Shown here piece by piece: positions 25,238 through 33,800 of a stretch of DNA of 64,000 bases (position 1 is its first letter; every line of letters starts with the position of its first letter). The stretch comes from Caulobacter sp. Root655 (GTDB lineage: Bacteria; Pseudomonadota; Alphaproteobacteria; Caulobacterales; Caulobacteraceae): assembly GCF_001427665.1 (NCBI RefSeq), contig NZ_LMHC01000027.1, forward strand, positions 45,736-109,735, written 5' to 3'. The position numbers and the translations under genes were made by a program. Below the pieces are notes generated by a model that saw only the letters and a program-made list of their open reading frames with translations, was not told the DNA's origin and did no database searches.

Positions 25238-26229
25238 TAGATTTCAGCGGTCAGTGTCCGCCGCGCCAGCGCCGGCTGGCCATGCCGGGTCGCCATGATC
25301 TCGCCGATCACCGCCACGGCCACCTCGAACGGCGCCTTGCCGCCCAGGTCCAGGCCGATCGGGGCGCGCAGCTTGGCCAGGTCGCGTTCGCTCAATCCCG
25401 CCGCCCGCAACCGGTCCAGCCGTTCGCCCAGCCGCCGCCGCGCGCCCAGCAAGCCGACATAGGGGGCCGGCGAGGGCAGGGCGGCCGCCAGCGCCGCGTG
25501 GTCGATCTCCAGGTCGTGGCCGCAGATCGCCACCGCCGTCCAGGCGTCCAGGCCGATGGCCGCCAGGGCGGTGGCGACGGCGTCGCGGCGATAGGTCACG
25601 CCCGCCAGCGGCGGCGGGGCCAGGGGGCCCTTGGGGCGCACCAGGGTGGTCTCGAAGCCCGACTGGGCGCCCAGGCTGGCCACGGCCAGGGCCGTCGGGT
25701 CGCCGCCCAGCACCACCAGGCGCGGGGCCGGATCGAAACGGCGGGAAAAGGCGCCGGCCCAGGCCGCGCCGGGGTCGGGCGCGCAGACCCGCCGCCGGCC
25801 GTCGCTGATCCAGGTGGCCGCGACTCGGTCGCGGGCGTGGGTCAGAAGGTCGCGCGCCGCTGGGTCGTCGGCGTCCAGCCGCTCGACCAGGATCTCGATC
25901 CGCGCGCCGCACAGAAGGCGGATGTCGGGCCAGGGGCTGCCCTCGCCATAGACCAGCCGCCGGGGCTGGCCGTCGGCCAGGCAGGCGCGGGCATGGTCCT
26001 CGACATCGGCCTCGATGCAGCCGCCGGACAGGAAGCCCGCCCGCGAATCTTCGCCGAACACCATCTGCGTGCCGACCGGACGCGGTCCGCCCTCGCCCAG
26101 GCTGACGATGGTGGCCAGGGCCGCCGGACCCCGCGCCAGGGCCTTGGCCAGGGCGGGGCGCATGTCGTCGGCCATGCCGTGCAGGGGCCAGTCGGGGTCC
26201 ATGGCGGCGGCGGGATCGAGGAGCTGCAT
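25237..26229 (-). CDS. xdhC: XdhC/CoxI family molybdoenzyme maturation factor
   Basis: A 330-residue protein of the XdhC/CoxI family, whose members bind molybdenum cofactor, assist its sulfuration and load it into xanthine-oxidase-type enzymes. The N-terminal domain has VSLGEGGPRPVGTQMVF and FLSGGCIEADV, with a conserved Cys. The C-terminal Rossmann domain shows LVVLGGDPTALAVASLG and YVGLLGARRR. It is on the opposite strand after the moa genes. The nearby IorAB enzyme is the obvious client, though this is inferred. Confidence 0.88.
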   Translation of the reverse strand: MQLLDPAAAMDPDWPLHGMADDMRPALAKALARGPAALATIVSLGEGGPRPVGTQMVFGEDSRAGFLSGGCIEADVEDHARACLADGQPRRLVYGEGSPWPDIRLLCGARIEILVERLDADDPAARDLLTHARDRVAATWISDGRRRVCAPDPGAAWAGAFSRRFDPAPRLVVLGGDPTALAVASLGAQSGFETTLVRPKGPLAPPPLAGVTYRRDAVATALAAIGLDAWTAVAICGHDLEIDHAALAAALPSPAPYVGLLGARRRLGERLDRLRAAGLSERDLAKLRAPIGLDLGGKAPFEVAVAVIGEIMATRHGQPALARRTLTAEI

Positions 26230-26329
26230 CGCCGTCGATGTTAACCCCTCGGCAAGTTTCCAGAAACGCCTTCTTCAAACCTTGGCGCGTAACCTCCGGC
26301 TCACTGGTGTTCAGTCCGCACGGATTTCC

Positions 26330-27205
26330 ATGTCGCTCACCGTTTCAAAACTCGGTCTTGCCGCCGCCCAGTTCGGACTGGACGGCATGAGCGCGTCGCC
26401 GCGCGCCCGCTCGCCCGAGACCGAAGCGCGCGACATCCTGGGCATCGCCGCCCGGGCCCATCTGTCGGTCCTGGACGTCTCGGGCAACTACGGCCGGGCC
26501 GAATCCGTGCTCGGCGACCTGATCCCGCGTCCCGTGCCGTTCCGCGTCACCCTGTCGGCGGCCCGCGCCGACCGTGGTCCCGACTTCGTCGAGGCCGAGG
26601 CCCGCGCCTCGTTGCGCCGCCTGGGCCTCGAGCGGGCCGACGCGATCATCGTTTCCTCGCCTTCCGAGCTGTTCGGCCCGCACGGCGCCGCGGTCTGGGA
26701 CCGCCTGGCCCGGCTGCGCGACGAAGGCCTGTTCGCCAAGATCGGCGTCGCGGCCCACGCCAGCGACGACCCGGTCGGCGTCGCCCGCCGCTTCAAGCCC
26801 GACATTCTGCAGGCCCCCGCCTCCCTGCTCGACCAGCGTCTGCTGGCCGACGGCTCCTTGGCCCGCATCGCCGGCCTGGGGATCGAGGTGCAGCTGCGCT
26901 CGATCTTCCTCAACGGCCTGCTGTTCCTGCCGCCCGACCGCGTCCCCGCCCAGCTGAAGGGGGCCTCGGGCCGCCTGTCGAAGGTGCGCCGGATGATCGC
27001 CGAGGGCCGTTCCGACCCGCTGCAGGCCGCGCTGGGTTTCGCCCTGTCGCGCGTCGAGGCCAGCGCCGTCCTCGTGGGCGTGACCTCGGCCGCCGAACTG
27101 TCGGCCGTGGTCGCCGCCGCCTCCAGCCCGCCGCCCGATCTCGACTGGGACGACATGGCCATCGACGATCCGGTGGCCCTGGACCCGCGACGTTGGGTCG
27201 CCTGA
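26330..27205 (+). CDS. Aldo/keto reductase-like protein with atypical active site
   Basis: A 291-residue TIM-barrel protein with the family outline: SKLGLAAAQFG at the start, SVLDVSGNYGRAESVLGDLI (Asp and Tyr of the catalytic tetrad visible), FAKIGVAAH and FALSRVEASAVLVGV. The strand that normally carries the catalytic Lys (STKxG) reads RVTLSAARAD, without Lys. Ordinary reductase activity is therefore doubtful. ATG 26330 is preferred; the open frame upstream runs through the xdhC promoter side. It is paired with the SpsF-like gene 53 bp downstream, a combination seen in surface-sugar pathways. Confidence 0.75.
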   Translation: MSLTVSKLGLAAAQFGLDGMSASPRARSPETEARDILGIAARAHLSVLDVSGNYGRAESVLGDLIPRPVPFRVTLSAARADRGPDFVEAEARASLRRLGLERADAIIVSSPSELFGPHGAAVWDRLARLRDEGLFAKIGVAAHASDDPVGVARRFKPDILQAPASLLDQRLLADGSLARIAGLGIEVQLRSIFLNGLLFLPPDRVPAQLKGASGRLSKVRRMIAEGRSDPLQAALGFALSRVEASAVLVGVTSAAELSAVVAAASSPPPDLDWDDMAIDDPVALDPRRWVA

Positions 27206-27258
27206 CCAAACCGCGAATCGAAGCTCAGCCTTAGAACAAGGCATCCGGAGCAACGCCC

Positions 27259-27963
27259 ATGATCCTCGCCGTCGTCCAGGCCCGCATGGGCTCCAAGCGT
27301 CTCCCCGGCAAGGCCGTGGCGACCCTGCAAGGCGAACCGATGATCCTGCGCCAGCTTGAGCGGCTGCGCGGCGCCCGGCGCCTGACCAAGATCATCGTCG
27401 CCACCAGCAGCGACGCCGCCGACGACGGCCTGGCCGGCCTGGTGGTGTCGCGCGGCTATATCGTGCATCGCGGCGCGGGCAGCGACATCCTCGACCGCAT
27501 CGCCCGCTGCGCCGAGGCCGCCGGCCCGGTCAGCCACGTGGTGCGGATCAAGGGCGACGCGCCCTTCGTCGACGCCGGGGTGATCGACGAGGCCGTCCAG
27601 CTGGCCCAGACCAGCGGCGCCGACTACACCTCCAACCGCGTGCGGCGTACCTATCCGGCCGGGCTGGAGGTCGAGGTGATCACCGCCGCCGCCCTGCGCC
27701 TCGCCGCCGCCGAGGTCCGCGACCCGCAAGCCCTGATCTCGCCGACCGCCGCCATCCGCCAGCGCCCCGACCGCTTCAGCCAGGCCCACCTGACGGCCCG
27801 CCGCGACTGGTCGCACCTCGACTGGCGGGTCAAGACCCCGGCCGACCTGGCCTTCGCGCGCTCGGTCTATGACGCGCTGTACCAGGCCGATCCGGGGTTC
27901 TCGATGGGCGACGTGCTGGACCTGGTGGAGAGCCACCAGGATATCGGGCGGTTCGCGGCGTAA
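27259..27963 (+). CDS. SpsF-like cytidylyltransferase
   Basis: A 234-residue nucleotidyltransferase of the cytidylyltransferase/SpsF type (ILAVVQARMGSKRLPGKAVA, DILDRIARCAEAAG, HVVRIKGDAPFVD, WRVKTPADLAFAR). Such enzymes activate sugars such as nonulosonic acids with CTP for surface glycans or flagellin glycosylation. The Arg/Lys nucleotide-binding loop is complete. GGAGCAACGCCC before ATG 27259 supplies the ribosome site. It is probably cotranscribed with the preceding aldo/keto reductase-like gene. The substrate is not predictable here. Confidence 0.8.
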   Translation: MILAVVQARMGSKRLPGKAVATLQGEPMILRQLERLRGARRLTKIIVATSSDAADDGLAGLVVSRGYIVHRGAGSDILDRIARCAEAAGPVSHVVRIKGDAPFVDAGVIDEAVQLAQTSGADYTSNRVRRTYPAGLEVEVITAAALRLAAAEVRDPQALISPTAAIRQRPDRFSQAHLTARRDWSHLDWRVKTPADLAFARSVYDALYQADPGFSMGDVLDLVESHQDIGRFAA

Positions 27964-27964
27964 T

Positions 27965-28094
27965 TCCTCCCCCTGTGGGGGAGGCGGCCGAAGGCCGGTG
28001 GGGGGAGTTTTAGGATCGCCGATCCGGTACACGGCCTATCCCGAACACTCCCCCCACCGTCGGCTTCGCCGACACCTCCCCCAGAGGGGGAGGA
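27965..28094. repeat. Intergenic palindromic repeat, family B
   Basis: TCCTCCCCCTGTGGGGGAGG at the left and CCTCCCCCAGAGGGGGAGGA at the right, with the marker GTCGGCTTCGCCGAC inside. It separates the SpsF-like gene from the convergent ald gene and could act as terminator for both. Confidence 0.85.
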
Positions 28095-28105
28095 CTTAGA
28101 GAACG

Positions 28106-29218
28106 CTACTTCCAAGCCCCATACGGATCCACCGACGCCTTGCCCAGCGCCTCGGCCACCGCCGGGTGGGTCAGCTGGCCGTTCAGGACGTTGAGGCCCC
28201 GCGCCAGGTGGACATTGCTCTTCAGCGCGTCCAGGCCGTGGTCGGCCAGGGCCAGGCCGAAGGGCAGGGTGGCGTTGCCCAGGGCTTCGGACGAGGTGCG
28301 CGGCGCGGCGCCCGGCATGTTGGCCACGCAGTAGTGGACAACGCCGTCGACCGTATAGGTCGGATCGGCGTGGGTGGTCGGGTGGCTGGTCTCGAAGCAG
28401 CCGCCCTGGTCGATCGACACGTCGACCAGCACCGAACCCGGCTTCATCTGCTTGAGGTGCTCGCGACGCACCAGCTTGGGCGCGGCGGCCCCGGCGGTCA
28501 GCACCGCGCCGATGATCACGTCGGCCTTGAGGATCTCGTCCTCGACCGCCGCCAGGGTCGAATAGCGGGTCAGGATCCGGCCCTGATAGAGGTCGTCCAG
28601 CTCGCGCATGCGCGGGATCGAGCGTTCCAGCACCACCACCTCGGCGCCGAGGCCGGCGGCCATGCGGGCGGCGTTGGAGCCGACCACGCCGCCGCCCAGC
28701 ACCACCACGCGGGCCGGGGGCACGCCGGGCACGCCGCAGAGCAGCAGGCCCATGCCGCCATTGTGCTTGAGCAGGGTCTCGGCGGCGCTGAACACCGCGA
28801 TGCGGCCGGCCACTTCCGACATCGGGGCCAGCAGCGGCAGGCCGCCCCTGGCGTCGGTGACGGTCTCGTAGGCGATGGCCGCCGCGCCTGACGCCAGCAG
28901 GCCCTCGGTCTGGGCCGGATCGGGCGCCAGGTGCAGATAGGTGAACAGGATGTGGCGGGGCGTCAGGCGCTCCCACTCGACCTTCTGCGGTTCCTTGACC
29001 TTGATGATCAGTTCCGCGCCGGCGAACACCGCGTCGGCGTCCGGGGCGATGGTCGCGCCGGCCTTCACATAGACGTCGTCGCTGTAGCCGGCGCCGAGAC
29101 CGGCTCCGGTCTGGACCAGCACCGAGTGACCGTGACCCACATATTCGCGAACCGCCGTGGGGGTCAGGCCGACCCGGTGTTCGCCCGGCTTGATCTCGGA
29201 AGGCACTCCAACGCGCAT
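28106..29218 (-). CDS. ald: Alanine dehydrogenase
   Basis: An NAD-dependent enzyme interconverting L-alanine and pyruvate plus ammonia. At 370 residues it matches the family. It shows MRVGVPSEIKPGEHRVGLTP, VKVKEPQ-type IIKVKEPQKVEW, the Rossmann motif VVVLGGGVVGSNAARMA and VDVSIDQGGCFETSHPTTH. Two ATGs lie close together. ATG 29218 is chosen because GGAGGAG sits 6-7 bases upstream on the minus strand, the right distance; ATG 29224 would leave no spacing. It is divergent from an Lrp-type regulator, the usual arrangement for ald. Confidence 0.96.
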   Translation of the reverse strand: MRVGVPSEIKPGEHRVGLTPTAVREYVGHGHSVLVQTGAGLGAGYSDDVYVKAGATIAPDADAVFAGAELIIKVKEPQKVEWERLTPRHILFTYLHLAPDPAQTEGLLASGAAAIAYETVTDARGGLPLLAPMSEVAGRIAVFSAAETLLKHNGGMGLLLCGVPGVPPARVVVLGGGVVGSNAARMAAGLGAEVVVLERSIPRMRELDDLYQGRILTRYSTLAAVEDEILKADVIIGAVLTAGAAAPKLVRREHLKQMKPGSVLVDVSIDQGGCFETSHPTTHADPTYTVDGVVHYCVANMPGAAPRTSSEALGNATLPFGLALADHGLDALKSNVHLARGLNVLNGQLTHPAVAEALGKASVDPYGAWK

Positions 29219-29256
29219 GATCATCTCCTCCAAATGGTGTTTGACGCTGGTTTACG

Positions 29257-29280
29257 CCCGGGACCTTGCAGGTTCCCGGG
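29257..29280. promoter_or_regulatory. Inverted repeat between ald and its Lrp-type regulator
   Basis: CCCGGGACC (29257-29265), spacer TTGCA, GGTTCCCGGG (29271-29280). It is near-perfect dyad symmetry in the middle of the 120-bp divergent region, a plausible binding site for the Lrp-family protein. Lrp sites are weakly conserved, so this assignment is positional. Confidence 0.45.
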
Positions 29281-29338
29281 GCATTTCATGTGTCCGGAAC
29301 CGTGGTATGCAGGAATCCAGCGCCACGGAGCCTTCACG

Positions 29339-29812
29339 GTGAAAAAAGCTGCGGTCCTTCTCGACGCCTTCGATCGCAAGCTGCTGACGCTGCTCCAGCG
29401 TCGGGGCCGGTCCAGCTATGTGGAAATGGCCGAGGCGGTGAATCTTTCCGAATCCGCCTGTCTTCGTCGCGTGCGGGCCCTGGAAGAAGCCGGGGTGATC
29501 GGCCGCTACGCGGCGGTGATCGACGAGCGCGCCGTGGGCCTGCCGCTCAGCGTCTTCGTCACCGTCACCCTGTCGTCTCAGGCCGAGGCGACGCTCAGCG
29601 GCTTCGAGAAGGCGATCTCCCACGTCCGCGAGGTGGCCGAGTGCTACCTGATGACCGGCGGCTCGGACTATCTGCTGCGGCTGGTGGTGCGCGACGTCGA
29701 CGACCTGGAACGGGTCCACGCCCAGGAACTGACCCGCATTCCCGGCGTGGTCCGGGTCAGTTCGTCCATCGCCCTGCGCACGGTGGTCAAACGTGTCGAA
29801 TTGCCGCTTTGA
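29339..29812 (+). CDS. Lrp/AsnC family regulator, probable regulator of ald
   Basis: A 157-residue feast/famine regulator. The N-terminal HTH reads LDAFDRKLLTLLQRRGRSSY and NLSESACLRRVRALEEAGV. The RAM ligand-binding domain contains ECYLMTGGSDYLLRLVV and RIPGVVRVSSSIALRTVVK. The start is GTG 29339, with GGAG at 29327-29330. Divergence from ald suggests alanine-responsive control, as known for AldR-type proteins in other bacteria. Confidence 0.93.
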   Translation: MKKAAVLLDAFDRKLLTLLQRRGRSSYVEMAEAVNLSESACLRRVRALEEAGVIGRYAAVIDERAVGLPLSVFVTVTLSSQAEATLSGFEKAISHVREVAECYLMTGGSDYLLRLVVRDVDDLERVHAQELTRIPGVVRVSSSIALRTVVKRVELPL

Positions 29813-29912
29813 AGCGACCCGGCCGTTGCCCTGTGGTTAACCTTCCCCTGCCACGAGTGGTGCGGACATAGCCCTTGTCCTTGTCGGGGCGCTGTTCTTG
29901 TCGGGGGATGAG

Positions 29913-30746
29913 ATGGTTTCGAGACGCATTCTGCTGGGCGCCCTGGCGTCCGGCCTCGCCGCGCCCGCGTTGGCCTGGGCCGAGGGCGACCAGCCGTCGG
30001 TCCTGACCCGCAAGGGCCGCCGCACCCGCGCCGCCCTGAAGACCCAGGCCAGCGACAGCGCCGCCCTCAAGAAGGTGCTGGCCGAGGTCAAGCCGCTGGA
30101 AGGCGAACACGACGCGGACGCCGCCGCCGACGCGCACGCCGCGCCGCCGCAGTTGGTCAGTCCGGACGAGGCGCTGGGCCGGCTCAAGCACGGCAACACC
30201 CTGTTCTCACGCGGCGGCGCCAGCATCGCCCTGCCTGGCGCGGCCCGCATCGCCGAACTGGCGGGCGGTCAGAAGCCGTTCGCGGTCATCGTCGGTTGCA
30301 GCGACAGCCGCACGGCGCCGGAGCTGATCTTCGACTGTAATCTGGGTGAGCTGTTCGTGGTCCGCGTGGCCGGCTCGACCGTCAGCCAGGAGGGCCTGGG
30401 CTCGATCGTCTACGCCGTCGAGCACCTGGGCGCGCCGCTGGTCGTTGTGCTGGGCCACACCAAGTGCGGCGCGGTCGGGGCGGCGGTCGACGTCGCCACC
30501 AAGCACGCCGACCTGCGCGGTTCGCTGCTCAGCATGGTGCTGCCGATCATTCCGGCGGTGCTGGAAGCCCAGGACAAGCATCCGGCCGACCTGCAGGACG
30601 CGGCGATCCGCCAGAACGTCCGCGACACCGCCGCTCGGCTCAAGGTCGCCGACGGCGTGCTGGCCGAAAAGGTCGCCGAGGGCCGACTGAAGATCGTCTC
30701 GGCGACCTACGACCTCTCCACGGCCCAGGTGGCGTTCGACGCATAG
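29913..30746 (+). CDS. Exported beta-class carbonic anhydrase
   Basis: Interconverts CO2 and bicarbonate. The 277-residue protein starts with a twin-arginine-like signal (VSRRILLGALASGLAAPALA) and a long polar Ala-rich linker (about residues 25-80). The beta-carbonic anhydrase core follows with all zinc and active-site residues: Cys129, Asp131, Arg133 (VGCSDSRTAP), His182 and Cys185 (GHTKCGAVGA). It is therefore expected in the periplasm, unlike the second carbonic anhydrase at 39950-40576. TTG 29898 is an alternative start; ATG 29913 follows a GGGGGATGAG site. Confidence 0.9.
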   Translation: MVSRRILLGALASGLAAPALAWAEGDQPSVLTRKGRRTRAALKTQASDSAALKKVLAEVKPLEGEHDADAAADAHAAPPQLVSPDEALGRLKHGNTLFSRGGASIALPGAARIAELAGGQKPFAVIVGCSDSRTAPELIFDCNLGELFVVRVAGSTVSQEGLGSIVYAVEHLGAPLVVVLGHTKCGAVGAAVDVATKHADLRGSLLSMVLPIIPAVLEAQDKHPADLQDAAIRQNVRDTAARLKVADGVLAEKVAEGRLKIVSATYDLSTAQVAFDA

Positions 30747-30771
30747 AAGTCCTTCTCCCCTAGCCACGGTC

Positions 30772-30797
30772 GGGGACAGGCGCATGCGCCTGTCCCC
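30772..30797. repeat. 26-bp perfect palindrome, copy 2 (family C)
   Basis: Identical over all 26 bases to 7860-7885 (GGGGACAGGCGCA plus its reverse complement). It lies 26 bp after the carbonic anhydrase stop in the leader of the alpha-2-macroglobulin gene, and could act as a terminator or attenuator. Confidence 0.9.
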
Positions 30798-30890
30798 AGC
30801 CAAGTCCGCAGGGGGAGGGGGAAGCGCCGTTGACCCCTTGCCCGGCTTAGGTTCAAGTCCCCCCAACACGCTAAGGTTGGGAGAGCTGGG

Positions 30891-33800
30891 ATGTCGACGG
30901 ACGAGACGCCGCCGGAAGGTGGCCACGAGCCCAAGACTTCCCGCTGGGAGAGCTTCAAGGCCCGCATCCCGTCCGGCCTGAAGTCGCCGCTGGTCGCGGT
31001 GGGCGCGGTCGCGCTGCTGGTCGGTTTCGGCGGCGGTTTCGCGGCCAGCAAGGTCTCCGACCTCGGTTGGTTCGGCGGCAAGTCGGCCGTCACGGCCACG
31101 GCGCCGAAGGGCCAGGCCTGGTCGCTGTTCGGCAAGCCGCGGGCGGCCGGCGCGCCGCGTCGCGGTATTCCCAAGCCTGAAGGCTTCGCCGTCTGGCAGA
31201 GCCGCATCGACAGCACCGGCGCCGCGCCGATGGCCTGTATCCGGATGAGCAAGGCGCTCGACCCGTCCAAGCCCTATGCCGACTATGTGCTGCTGTCGCC
31301 CGACATCGGCCGCCAGCCGGCCGTGCGGGTCAAGGACGACGAGCTGTGCGTCGGCGGCGTCGGCTTCACCGACCACCGCGTCACCCTGCTCAAGGGTTTG
31401 CCGGGCAAGAACGGCGAGACCTTGGGGGCCAACGCCGACGTCGACTTCACCTTCGGCGAAAAGCCGCCCTATGTCGGCTTCGCCGGCGACGGGGTGATCC
31501 TGCCGCGCGAGGAATCCGACGGCGTGGCGCTGGAGACCATGAACGTCTCCAAGCTGGCCATCGAGGTCTGGCGGGTGTCGGACCGCAATCTGGTGCGCAA
31601 GTCGATCAGCGCGCCGGACCCGACCGGCGAGGGCGACTATGCCAGCGACTATGGCGACGACAGCCCCGACGACGAGGGCCGCCAGGTCTGGAAGGGCGTG
31701 ATCGACGTGACGGGGGGCGCGGCCGGTCAGAAGGCGACGACGGTCTTCCCGCTCGGCGCGGTGCTCAAGGAGATGAAGCCCGGCGGCTATGTGATCAAGG
31801 CGCGCGATGCTTCGGGCGGCCGCAAGACCGAGGGCGATGAGGAGCCGACCCCGGCCCAGGCCCGCCGCTGGATCATGTTCACCGACATGGCGCTGATCGC
31901 CTATGACGGCAGCGAATCCCTCGACCTGGTGGTCCGCTCGCTGAAGACCGCCAAGACCCTGGCCGGGGTGCGCGTCACCCTGGTGGCCAAGGACGGCGAG
32001 GACCTGGCCCAGGCCAAGAGCGACGCCGACGGCCGGGTGCGCTTCCCCCGCGCCCTGCTGGACGGCGAGGGCGCCTCCCACGCCAAGATGGTCATGGCCT
32101 ATGGAAACGAAGGCGACTTGGCGGTGCTCGACCTCGACCGCTCGCCGGTCGATCTGTCCAAGCAGGGGGTCGGCGGCCGCACCGAGTCGGACGGCGGTCG
32201 GGCCGTGGCCAGCGACATCGACGGCTTCCTCTATGCCGACCGCGGCATCTATCGTCCCGGCGAGACCGTGCACCTGACCGCCATGGTCCGCGACCGGCTG
32301 GCCAAGGCGGTCAACGACCGCAAGGGCTACATCCTGGTCAAGCGGCCCTCGGGCGTCGAGTTCAAGCGCTATCCGTTCAGCCGCGCCGACGCCGGCGCGG
32401 TGCTGGCCGACATCGGCTTGCCCCGCAGCGCGCCCCGCGGCCGCTGGACCGCCGTGCTGATGATGGAGGGCGTCGAGGCCCAGGCCGGCTCCTTCACCTT
32501 CAGCGTCGAGGACTTCGCCCCGCAACGGCTGGCGGTCACCGCCACGGGCCAGGAGTCCGTGCCGGTCGCGGGCGGCCAGGAGCGCAAGATCGACGTCTCG
32601 GCTCGCTTCCTCTACGGCGCGCCGGGCGCGGGCCTGCAGACCCAGGGCGAGGCGCGGCTGCGCGTCGACAGCGATCCCTTCCCGCGGTTCAAGGGCTACG
32701 AATGGGGCGACGACCTGTCGCCCTTCGAGGAGAAGTTCATCGAACTGGGCACCACCGTCACCGACGGCGACGGCCATGCCATCCTCAACCTCGGGACCGG
32801 CGACGCCGCCGACACCGCCCAGCCGCTGGTGGCGGCGGTGACCGCCTCGGTGTTCGAGCCCGGCGGCCGTCCGGTCCGCGAGGGGCTGGAACTGAAGGTG
32901 CGCGGCAAGAGCGTCTATTACGGCGTCAAGGTCGAGCAGGGTGACGCCGGCAAGGGCGACCCGCCGGTCAGCCTGGAGATGATCGCGGTCAACGCCGCCG
33001 GAGCCCGCGTCGCCTCGACCGCGACCTACACCCTGATCAGCGAGAACTGGAACTACGACTGGTTCCAGCAGGACGGCCGCTGGCAGTGGCGGCGCACCAG
33101 CCGCGACGCGGTGGTGGCCAAGGCCACGGTCAATATCGGCGCCGGTCAGCCCGCGCGCTTCAATCGCCGCCTCGGCTGGGGCGACTATCGCCTGGTGGTC
33201 GAGGGGCCGGACGGCGCCAAGACCGTCACCAAGTTCTCCTCGGGCTGGGGCTCGCCCGCCAAGGAAGGCGAGGCGCCCGACTTCGTGCGGGTCAGCGCCG
33301 GGACCAAATCCTATGCGCAGGGCGACACGGTGGAGATCACCCTGAAGTCGCCCTATGCCGGCCAGGTCCAGGTGGCGGTGGCCACCGACCGGCTGATCGA
33401 CTTCAAGACCCTCAGCGTCGGTGAGAACGGCGCGACGGTGAAGCTGAAGACCTCGGCCGCCTGGGGCGGCGGGGCCTATGTGATGGTCACGGTGATCCAG
33501 CCGCGCGACCCGGTCAGCTCGCCCAAGCCCAAGCGGGCCCTGGGCCTGATCTACGTGCCGCTCGACCCCAAGGGCCGCAAGCTGACGGTCGACATCGGCA
33601 CGCCGGAAAAGCTCGATTCCAAGGCTCCGGTCGAAATCCCGATCAAGGTCCAGGGCCTGGGCTTTGGCCAGAAGGCCAAGGTCACCATCGCCGCCGTCGA
33701 CGAGGGCATCCTGCGCCTGACGCGCCAGGACAGCCCCGACCCGGCCAAGTGGTACTTCGGCAAGCGGGCCCTGACCCTCAACTATCGTGACGACTACGGC

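Noticed and set aside
29313..29345. GGAAC upstream of the Lrp-type gene as an EcfG promoter
   Set aside because: The bases 16-17 bp downstream read CAGCG/AGCG, not CGTT.
30845..30870. GGTTCAAGTCCCC, resembling a tRNA T-loop
   Set aside because: No matching T-stem, acceptor stem or anticodon arm can be formed around it.
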